In this document: positions 1-5,139 of the stretch, one piece after another | Layout of the letters: every line of letters starts with the position of its first letter | Numbering within the stretch: position 1 is the stretch's first letter | NCBI GenBank assembly: GCA_030038035.1 | Contig: JASHPP010000235.1 | Location: 1-5,313, forward strand | Direction of reading: 5' to 3' | Length of the DNA stretch: 5,313 nucleotides | Origin: Trebonia sp. | GTDB lineage: Bacteria; Actinomycetota; Actinomycetes; Streptosporangiales; Streptosporangiaceae | Notes under the pieces: model-generated | What the model was told of the DNA's origin: nothing | Database searches by the model: none | The model's input: only the letters and a program-made list of their open reading frames with translations | Program-made: the position numbers and the translations under genes

Positions 1-2005
1 CGCCGAGGGTGCGGAGCCTGGCCAGCGGCGACCCGGAGGCAGGCGGCCCGCCGGGCCCCGCGGCGGCCGCGCGCATGCGCGCCGCCCGGCGCTTCCAGTA
101 CGCGGTGCCCGCGATGCCATCCGGGTTCGCGACCAGGGTGACGAGCAGGCCGACCGCGCCGATCAGCTCCGCCCAGTTGCCGCTCAGTCCCCACCAGGTG
201 TCGAACGCCTGCGGGATCAGGCCCTGAGTGGCGCCGAGCCCGGCGAACAGCGCGCCCGTGATCATCGTGATGCCGCCGAAGTAGGCGTAGGCGATGATCA
301 CCAGCGAGTTGATCGTGCTGAACAGGTCCGAGCTGACCGTCTCGAAGTTGTAGGCGTACAGCGCGCCGCAGACGCCCGCGATGAGCGCGGACACCATGAA
401 CGCGGTCAGCTTGACCTGCCGCACGTTGATGCCAGCGGCCGCGGCCGCGCGCTCGTTGGAGCGGACGGCGAGCATCTTCTGTCCCATCGAACCCCGCCTG
501 ATGGCCGCCACCAGCAGGCAGAGCAGGATCAGCACGACGAGGACAACCCAGCCGAAGACAGGGCTCGGCACCTCCCCGTCCAAGCCCCGGTAGGACGCCT
601 CTGGCGACAGGTTCAGGCCGAGGACGTGCAGCGGGTTGACCGGCGAACCGTTGTTCCCTTCGCCCCAGGCCGCGTTGCCGAAGCCGAAGTTCTCGATCGC
701 GTACATGCCCGCCAGCGTGACCACGGCCAGGCTGACCCCTCTGACCCGCAAGCTCGCGACCGCGGTGAGGAAGCCGACGATCAGCGCGCAGCCGATGCCG
801 ATGAGCGGCGCGAGCGGGAAGTCGCCCCACACGCCGCCGACGTGCAGCAGCATGTCCGACATCGCGTAGCCGGTAACGCCGGCCAAGCCGACCTGGACGA
901 CCGAGATCTGCCCGACGAAGCCGATCACCACCACCAGCGACAGGCAGATCATCGCCCCCAGCATGGAGTTCACCAGCGCCTGCCGGAACTCATACGGGAA
1001 GACGATCAGCAGCACGACGCCAACCACGAGACCGATCACCGACCAGCGCACCAGGTTGCCCGGGCGCGGCGCGAGCGGCATCCGTTTTTCTGTTACCTCG
1101 CCTCGCGCGGTCACCTTCGAACCGCGCCAGGCCATGGCGATCGCCACCAGGATGAAGAACAGCAGTTGGGGAAGGCCGTTGATCGGGGTGCCCTCGGACT
1201 GCGGGAACCAGCTCAGCGACGACCAGTAGGTGAGCAGCGACGACAGCGCGCCCATCAGCAGGCCGGCGAAGCATGCCACGCCGAGCGAGCTGAACCCGGC
1301 GAACAGCGCGGCACCGAGCGCGGGCACGATCTCCAGCGGCAGCGATTCGGTGTTCAGCGTGATCAGCGGCGCGACGAGGATGCCGAACGCGCCGGCCATG
1401 ACGCTGGCAATGAGCGAGTTCGTCAGCGACAGCCGCCGTGGCGACACCCCGGCGTACATAGCGTGCCGCTCGTTTTCCGCCGCCGCCCTCGTCGACAGGC
1501 CGAACTGGGTGAAGCGGTACAGCGCCCACAGCCCGACCCCGAGGGCGATCGCGATCCCGGTGAGGATCATCCGGTCGACCGGGACAACGGCCCCGAACAG
1601 GTGGAACACGCTGCTTGGCAGGACCGAGGTCGGGGACAGCCCGCTGTTGCCGTAAGCGAGCGCGATGATCGACTGCGCCAGCAGCAGCAGGCCGAGCGAG
1701 GCCGCCAGCTTGGCCAGCGGTGAACTGCCGCGCAGCGGCCAGAACAGGCCGAACTCGATGATCGTGCCGATGATGGCGACGAAGGCGAGGACGATGATGA
1801 AGGCGAGCCACCAGGGCGGGTGGAAGCCCAGCACGCCGGCGTTGTTCACGCTGTAGAACAGGTAGCTGCCCACCATGGCCATGGCGCCCATGGACAGGTT
1901 GATGGTGCCGGACCCCCGGTAGAACACGACCACGGACATGGCGAGGGCGGCGATAAGCGCGCCCTCGCCTAGCCCGAGGACCGCGAAGAGCAGGATGTTC
2001 TGCAC
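1..2005 (-). CDS. Fused LivH-LivM branched-chain amino acid-type ABC transporter permease (3' end outside window)
   Basis: Membrane permease of a HAAT/LIV-family ABC importer, carrying substrate through the cytoplasmic membrane. The frame is open for 668 codons without a stop and runs off the left edge. GTG at 2005 is chosen because AAGGA lies 9 nt upstream and the preceding gene ends only 22 bp away. Residues 1 to about 298 are LivH-like: GTINLSMGAM at 33-42 matches the family's GxxNxAxG region, and RAAAENERHAM at 173-183 with YAGVS is the cytoplasmic coupling loop. A charged linker (about 298-320) leads to a LivM-like half: GFVGQISVVQVG from 362 (the usual GQxSxGH, with Gln for His), RGVSLAVVTLA at 422-432, and the loop RRGSMGQKMLAVRSNERAA from 503. 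Each half is mostly hydrophobic, with perhaps 8 membrane spans. After about 640 comes a Gly/Pro/Ala/Arg-rich tail, so either a short cytoplasmic end or a linker into a further domain such as LivG may follow. The fusion is seen directly; substrate specificity cannot be told. Confidence 0.92.
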   Translation of the reverse strand, partial: MQNILLFAVLGLGEGALIAALAMSVVVFYRGSGTINLSMGAMAMVGSYLFYSVNNAGVLGFHPPWWLAFIIVLAFVAIIGTIIEFGLFWPLRGSSPLAKLAASLGLLLLAQSIIALAYGNSGLSPTSVLPSSVFHLFGAVVPVDRMILTGIAIALGVGLWALYRFTQFGLSTRAAAENERHAMYAGVSPRRLSLTNSLIASVMAGAFGILVAPLITLNTESLPLEIVPALGAALFAGFSSLGVACFAGLLMGALSSLLTYWSSLSWFPQSEGTPINGLPQLLFFILVAIAMAWRGSKVTARGEVTEKRMPLAPRPGNLVRWSVIGLVVGVVLLIVFPYEFRQALVNSMLGAMICLSLVVVIGFVGQISVVQVGLAGVTGYAMSDMLLHVGGVWGDFPLAPLIGIGCALIVGFLTAVASLRVRGVSLAVVTLAGMYAIENFGFGNAAWGEGNNGSPVNPLHVLGLNLSPEASYRGLDGEVPSPVFGWVVLVVLILLCLLVAAIRRGSMGQKMLAVRSNERAAAAAGINVRQVKLTAFMVSALIAGVCGALYAYNFETVSSDLFSTINSLVIIAYAYFGGITMITGALFAGLGATQGLIPQAFDTWWGLSGNWAELIGAVGLLVTLVANPDGIAGTAYWKRRAARMRAAAAGPGGPPASGSPLARLRTLG

Positions 2006-2027
2006 TGATCGAGATCCTTATGGTCGG

Positions 2028-3380
2028 TTAGTTCGTCCAGCCCTCGAGCAGCTTCCACTGCCCGTGACCCTCGTACTGGTAGAACTGGTCGTAGTCGCTG
2101 CACGAGTTGGTGTCGGCCGGGTACAGCGTGCCGGTGCAGTTGATAGCGGTCGGGCCAAGCGGGAGCGCGCCGACATAGGACTTGATCTTGGCCGTGAGCG
2201 TCGCCGGGGAGAGCGAGGCGAACGGGATCTCGTTCATCATCTTGACCGCGAACAGCAGGCTGCCGAAGGCGACGCCGGAGAACGCGTTGGCCGTGTCCGT
2301 GGCCGACAGGCCGTAGGACTCGATCGTCTTGTAGTAGGCCGCGACGCCCGGGTCCGCCTGGGTCTCCAGGTTCGCGGTCGCCTCGCCGACGATCCAGTGC
2401 GGCAGGTCGCCGCCCTGGTAGGCCGTGGGTGGCAGGCTGTTGAACAGCGGGACCGACAGGGCCGGCTTGGTGTCGCCGATCTCGGTCATCGCCTTGGCGA
2501 TCTCCGGGCAGTCGACGAAGCCGCAGTCAGGGATCTGGATCTGTGCCTGGTCCAGCTGCGTCGCCTGCGCGACCAGGTCGGTCGCCGTGTCCGGGTAGGG
2601 GATCATCGTGACCGTGAACCCGCTCGCCTTGGCCGACGCCTCGATGGCCTCGCTGATCGGCGCCGCGCCGGGGATGTTCTGATAGGCGATCGCGACCGTC
2701 GTGTCGGTCGGGAACTCCTTGCGCAGGAACGGGCCGAACGCGACCGTGGCGCTCGCGCCGCTGCCCTCGAGCTCGAAGACGTTCTTGCCGGTGTTGTCGG
2801 CCGAGTCGGCGGAGACCCCGACCAGCGTGGGGATCGTGCCGTTGACAACGCCGTACATCGAGGCGTTGCCGACCGCGTCGATGCCCTCGACGATCGCCTC
2901 GACGCCCTTGGTGTTGACCATCTGGTCACCACAGGTGGTGCCCTGCGCCTCGACCGCGGCGATGTAGCACTGGGACAGCTGGACCGGGTGGCCGTGCACG
3001 CCGCCGAGCGCTTCGTTGATGAACTTGACGGTCGCCTCGGCGGCGGCGGTCGCCTGGGGGAAGGACTCGTTCGGCGGGCCGCCCTGCTCTTCCACCCAGC
3101 CGAGCGTGACCGGGGACAGGCTCGTGTTGGCCGCGCCCGAGCCGCCGACGTACTGCTGGTAGTTGGTCACCGAGCCCGCGTAGGCGCTCGCCGCGGACGT
3201 ACCCGCCGATGAGGGTGAGGGCACCGCGCTCGCCGTCGTGGGCACCGGCGCGGAACTTGAACTTGAACTTGAGCTTGAGCTGCAGGCCGTCACCCCTGCT
3301 AGCAGACAAGCGGCGACGGCGAACGCGCGCCACCGTGGGCCGGTTCCCCTCCACCGCCGTATTCCCGTCGAGCGCTCCAT
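2028..3380 (-). CDS. ABC transporter substrate-binding lipoprotein (type I periplasmic-binding fold, LivJ/Peripla_BP_6-like)
   Basis: Extracellular ligand-capturing lipoprotein of the importer, 450 aa. The N-terminus has arginines (R8, R9, R11, R16, R18), a short hydrophobic core, and the lipobox VTAC with lipidated Cys33, so it should be anchored to the outer face of the membrane. Ten serines follow (34-43), then a Pro/Ser/Thr/Ala-rich tether to about residue 70. The globular part starts near 88 (LSPVTLGWVEEQG). It includes AAAEATVKFINEALGGVHGH (111-130), typical of the first lobe of this fold, and EAIVEGIDAVGNASMYGVV near 161-179. Six mature cysteines besides Cys33 fall in three close pairs: C138/C150, C286/C291 and C415/C427, suggesting three disulfides; the first corresponds to a pair common in LIV binding proteins. 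The gene begins the operon and is followed by the permease after 22 bp. The ATG at 3380 is preceded by purine-rich AGAGAGGCGGAA, a moderate ribosome site. Ligand unknown: amino acids, amides, or other small organic acids are possible. Confidence 0.93.
   Translation of the reverse strand: MERSTGIRRWRGTGPRWRAFAVAACLLAGVTACSSSSSSSSSSAPVPTTASAVPSPSSAGTSAASAYAGSVTNYQQYVGGSGAANTSLSPVTLGWVEEQGGPPNESFPQATAAAEATVKFINEALGGVHGHPVQLSQCYIAAVEAQGTTCGDQMVNTKGVEAIVEGIDAVGNASMYGVVNGTIPTLVGVSADSADNTGKNVFELEGSGASATVAFGPFLRKEFPTDTTVAIAYQNIPGAAPISEAIEASAKASGFTVTMIPYPDTATDLVAQATQLDQAQIQIPDCGFVDCPEIAKAMTEIGDTKPALSVPLFNSLPPTAYQGGDLPHWIVGEATANLETQADPGVAAYYKTIESYGLSATDTANAFSGVAFGSLLFAVKMMNEIPFASLSPATLTAKIKSYVGALPLGPTAINCTGTLYPADTNSCSDYDQFYQYEGHGQWKLLEGWTN
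3253..3284 (-). repeat. Hexanucleotide repeat encoding the poly-Ser linker
   Basis: Read on the coding (minus) strand, the ten serine codons after the lipobox Cys alternate AGY and TCA, giving five near-identical 6-bp units (AGCTCA or AGTTCA, the last ending TCC). TCA and AGT are AT-richer serine codons, so this stretch differs sharply in composition from the GC-rich gene around it. The array lies within the tether, where changes by whole hexamers would add or remove two serines without breaking the frame. Confidence 0.85.
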
Positions 3381-3429
3381 GGCACCGTTCCGCCTCTCTG
3401 CGGTATTACAGCCCTGTTTGCCAGACCTT

Positions 3430-3444
3430 CCTGCAGCCTGCAGG
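3430..3444 (-). promoter_or_regulatory. Small hairpin in the importer mRNA leader
   Basis: CCTGCA and TGCAGG form a 6-bp stem with a 3-nt loop. The DNA also contains the perfect 10-bp palindrome GCCTGCAGGC at 3436-3445. It lies within the roughly 92-nt leader predicted from the promoter at 3479-3507, about 50 nt before the start codon. No U-tract follows on the minus strand, so it is not a simple terminator. Role unknown. Confidence 0.35.
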
Positions 3445-3478
3445 CATACGAAATTGATAGACCAATAAATTTGACATC

Positions 3479-3507
3479 AAGCTAGACCGCCGCATAAGGG
3501 GTGTCAA
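3479..3507 (-). promoter_or_regulatory. Sigma70-like promoter of the importer operon
   Basis: On the minus strand, a consensus -35 box TTGACA (3507-3502) is followed after exactly 17 bp by TAGCTT (3484-3479), which fits the TAnnnT -10 pattern of the actinobacterial housekeeping sigma factor. Transcription would start near 3472, leaving a leader of about 92 nt before the binding-protein ATG. The -35 box sits in the middle of the inverted repeat at 3490-3520, so a protein bound there would compete with RNA polymerase. The boxes are seen directly; promoter function is inferred. Confidence 0.6.
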
Positions 3508-3520
3508 CACCTCAATGCGG
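3490..3520. promoter_or_regulatory. 31-bp imperfect inverted repeat, candidate operator over the -35 box
   Basis: The outer arms CCGCAT (3490-3495) and ATGCGG (3515-3520) are perfectly complementary, and so are the inner arms GGTGT and ACACC around a 2-nt centre. The short segments between them differ by one base in length. The palindrome is centred on the TTGACA of the minus-strand promoter, the usual geometry of a repressor operator. No regulator gene is visible in the window, so the protein that binds it is unknown. Confidence 0.55.
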
Positions 3521-3526
3521 CCCTGA

Positions 3527-3568
3527 GCAGACGGTTTGCCCACCACAACGGCCAGTGCAGACCGTTTG
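3527..3568 (+). repeat. Two GCAGACSGTTTG direct repeats 30 bp apart
   Basis: GCAGACGGTTTG (3527-3538) and GCAGACCGTTTG (3557-3568) differ at one of 12 positions and are spaced 30 bp start to start, close to three helical turns. A third, partial copy, GCAGAC, occurs at 3574-3579. Same-face spacing fits cooperative binding of a regulator, but this is inference from spacing alone. Confidence 0.45.
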
Positions 3569-3571
3569 TGG
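3543..3571. promoter_or_regulatory. Second imperfect inverted repeat in the intergenic region
   Basis: CCACAACGG (3543-3551) and CCGTTTGTGG (3562-3571) are complementary over nine positions with one extra T in the right arm, around a 10-nt spacer. It lies upstream of both divergent start regions and overlaps one of the GCAGACSGTTTG repeats. No T-tract follows on either strand, so a binding site is more likely than a terminator. Confidence 0.4.
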
Positions 3572-3671
3572 CTGCAGACAAATTTGCCTTAGTAACTATT
3601 TAGTCACGATTTGGCCGACATGTTTAACACGACACGCGGCGGACCCGCCCGGTGCGGCCGGCGGCGTGCTG

Positions 3672-3677
3672 TAGCGT
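3672..3677 (+). promoter_or_regulatory. Candidate -10 box giving a leaderless mRNA for the NYN-LOTUS gene
   Basis: TAGCGT fits TAnnnT and ends 6 bp before the ATG at 3684, so transcription would begin at or next to the A of the start codon. No Shine-Dalgarno-like purine run precedes this ATG, which supports a leaderless transcript, a common arrangement in actinobacteria. No clear -35 box lies about 17 bp upstream, as is often the case for such promoters. Confidence 0.5.
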
Positions 3678-3683
3678 GACCGC

Positions 3684-4475
3684 ATGGCCAGCGAGAACAC
3701 CGCCAGGCTCGCGGTGCTCATCGACGCGGACAACGCGCAGCCGTCGATCACCGAAGGGCTGCTCGCCGAGGTCGCCAAGTACGGCACCGCGCACGTCAAG
3801 CGTGCCTACGGCGACTGGACCAGCACGAACCTGAAGGGCTGGAAGGACCATCTGCTCGCGCAGTCCATCCAGCCCATCCAGCAGTTCGCCTACACCAAGG
3901 GCAAGAACTCCACCGACGCGGCCATGGTGATCGACGCCATGGACCTGCTCTACTCGGGGCGTTTCGACGGGTTCTGCCTCGTCTCCAGCGACAGCGACTT
4001 CACCCGCCTGGCCACGCGGCTGCGCGAATCCGGCCTGATCGTGTACGGGTTCGGCGAGCGCAAGACACCGAAGCCGTTCGTCGCGGCGTGCGACAAGTTC
4101 ATCTACATCGAGAACCTCACGTTCGACGGCGGCGACGCCGCGGGCGCCGAGGCCAAGCCCGCGCGGAACGCCCCGGCCACCGCGGCGCAGCTCAGGGCCG
4201 ACACCGCGCTGGTGAACCTGCTGCGCAACGCGGTGGAGGCGGCGTCCGACGACGAGGGGTGGGCGCCGCTGGCCGCGATCGGGAACATCATCACGAACCA
4301 GCGGCCTGACTTCGACTCCCGCAGCTACGGCTACGCCAAGCTGAGCGACCTGATCAGGGCGACAACGCTGTTCGTGATCGAGCGGCGCAGTCCAGGCGAC
4401 GGGAAGCAGGCGGTCGTCTACGCGCGGGAGAAGCGCCGCCAGCCCGCGAGGAAAGCGGCGGAGTCGACTTCGTAG
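3684..4475 (+). CDS. NYN-domain (LabA/DUF88-type, PIN-like) predicted ribonuclease with C-terminal OST-HTH/LOTUS domain
   Basis: Predicted cytoplasmic RNA-processing or RNA-degrading enzyme of 263 aa. The NYN domain spans about 7-148: the first strand VLIDADN (11-17) supplies D14, D16 and N17; [16 protein letters not shown] (74-89) supplies D78 and D84; and LVSSDSDF (99-106) supplies D103 and D105. These acidic residues match the metal-binding site of PIN-like nucleases, so it appears catalytically intact. An Ala/Gly/Pro-rich linker (about 149-170) leads to a winged-helix OST-HTH/LOTUS domain at about 172-250 ([17 protein letters not shown], then [13 protein letters not shown]), a predicted RNA-binding fold. 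The end is basic ([11 protein letters not shown]). NYN plus OST-HTH is a known bacterial architecture, but target RNA and physiological role are generally unknown. ATG 3684 is the natural start because domain homology begins a few residues later. The last 58 bp overlap the convergent mutase gene, leaving no room for a normal terminator between them. Confidence 0.9.
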   Translation: MASENTARLAVLIDADNAQPSITEGLLAEVAKYGTAHVKRAYGDWTSTNLKGWKDHLLAQSIQPIQQFAYTKGKNSTDAAMVIDAMDLLYSGRFDGFCLVSSDSDFTRLATRLRESGLIVYGFGERKTPKPFVAACDKFIYIENLTFDGGDAAGAEAKPARNAPATAAQLRADTALVNLLRNAVEAASDDEGWAPLAAIGNIITNQRPDFDSRSYGYAKLSDLIRATTLFVIERRSPGDGKQAVVYAREKRRQPARKAAESTS

Positions 4476-5095
4476 CGCAGCGGCGCGGCGTTCGGCACGG
4501 ACAGCGCCGCCGACTCCTCGTCGCCGACGCCCTCCAGGTGCTTGACCAGCGCACGCAGCGTGTTGCCGTGTGACACCACGAGCACGCAGCCAAACGTGAG
4601 CAGGTCGGGGATGATCGCGTCGTACCAGTACGGCAGCAGCCGGGCCGTGACGTCCTTGAGCGACTCCCCGCGCGGGCGGGCCTGCTCCGGCAGCGCCGCG
4701 TACCGGGGGTCGTCGTCGGGCTCCCCGAGCGGCGGGCGGACGTCGTAACCGCGGCGCCAGCGCATGAACTGCTCCTTTCCCGCCTCGGCGCGCACCTGCG
4801 CCTTGACCCGGCCCTGGAGCGCGCCGTAGTGGTTGGAGTTCAGCCGCCAGGACCTGCGCACCGGGACCCATGACCGGCCGCACGCCTGCAGCGCGAGGTC
4901 CGCCGTCTTGATGGCCCGGCGCTGCACCGAGGTGTGCACCACGTCCGGCAGCGGCCCGCTGTCCGCCAGCGCCTCCCCCGCCGCCACGGCCTGCGCCTCG
5001 CCGCGCCCGCTGAGCCCGACGTCGATCCAGCCGGTGAACAGGTCCCGCGCGTTCCACTCGCTCTCGCCGTGCCGCAGCAGCACAAGCAACGCCAT
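4418..5095 (-). CDS. gpmA: Cofactor-dependent phosphoglycerate mutase homologue with altered active site and short C-terminus
   Basis: Histidine-phosphatase-superfamily protein of 225 aa, clearly of the dPGM type that interconverts 2- and 3-phosphoglycerate in glycolysis. Conserved parts: [10 protein letters not shown] with the phospho-accepting His9, [11 protein letters not shown] (19-29), Arg60, Lys98, WRRGYD (R114, R115), and [15 protein letters not shown] with His176. Two key residues are changed: where the family has RLNERHYGALQG, this protein has [12 protein letters not shown], so the general acid/base Glu (E89 in E. coli GpmA counting Met) is Ser87 and the neighbouring substrate-contacting Arg is Asn88. 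PTGxPLxY is also changed, to PNAAPLRY. The usual length is near 250; here the protein ends about 15 residues after LRYEVDS, losing the mobile tail that closes the active site. ATG 5095 is chosen because GGGAGG lies 7 nt upstream and homology starts at once. It follows an ABC-2 permease by 44 bp, possibly as one transcript. It may be a weak phosphatase or a non-glycolytic paralogue; the symbol indicates family only. Confidence 0.88.
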   Translation of the reverse strand: MALLVLLRHGESEWNARDLFTGWIDVGLSGRGEAQAVAAGEALADSGPLPDVVHTSVQRRAIKTADLALQACGRSWVPVRRSWRLNSNHYGALQGRVKAQVRAEAGKEQFMRWRRGYDVRPPLGEPDDDPRYAALPEQARPRGESLKDVTARLLPYWYDAIIPDLLTFGCVLVVSHGNTLRALVKHLEGVGDEESAALSVPNAAPLRYEVDSAAFLAGWRRFSRA

Positions 5096-5117
5096 TGTCG
5101 TGCCTCCCGTCACGACA
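5096..5117 (-). promoter_or_regulatory. Hairpin presenting the Shine-Dalgarno sequence of the mutase gene in its loop
   Basis: Read on the minus strand, TGTCGTG and CACGACA are perfect complements (7 bp) around the 8-nt loop ACGGGAGG. The loop contains the ribosome-binding sequence GGGAGG, and the stem ends directly before the ATG at 5095. In mRNA the ribosome site would be displayed in a loop with the spacer paired. It could instead be a DNA operator. The structure is seen directly; the function is inferred. Confidence 0.55.
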
Positions 5118-5139
5118 CGATATGCGGGACGCCGGGCGG

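Larger units (their letters stand above)
3381..3683. other. Divergent intergenic regulatory region
   Basis: No supported gene lies in these 303 bp between the divergently transcribed importer operon and NYN-LOTUS gene. It is markedly richer in A and T than the flanking genes, mainly at 3447-3480 and 3578-3630. It contains the importer promoter, two imperfect inverted repeats, a pair of 12-bp direct repeats, a PstI-like palindrome in the importer leader, and the likely start site of the plus-strand gene. These are listed separately. Confidence 0.8.

Noticed and set aside
626..1723. Long plus-strand open frame opposite the permease
   Set aside because: Low-complexity Arg/Gln/Asp/His-rich translation with no motif; the opposite strand encodes clear LivH/LivM motifs across the same bases.
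990..1811. Minus-strand open frame inside the permease in another phase
   Set aside because: Arg/Ala-rich translation without membrane segments; the in-phase frame carries all the permease motifs.
1938..3212. Long plus-strand open frame opposite the substrate-binding protein
   Set aside because: It is Arg/Val/Asp/Gly-rich with no recognisable domain, and mirrors the GC-biased codons of the real gene on the other strand.
3238..3468. Plus-strand frame encoding an ELELEL repeat
   Set aside because: It is simply the antisense reading of the serine-encoding hexamer repeat in the lipoprotein gene.
3543..3571. Inverted repeat as a Rho-independent terminator
   Set aside because: No T-tract follows on either strand and it lies upstream of both divergent genes, where no transcript needs to end.
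3527..3579. GCAGAC repeats as a possible CRISPR array
   Set aside because: The repeats are only 12 bp, unevenly spaced and two to three in number; no cas genes are present.
4418..4475. Bidirectional terminator between the NYN and mutase genes
   Set aside because: The genes overlap, and I see no strong hairpin followed by a T-run in the overlap.
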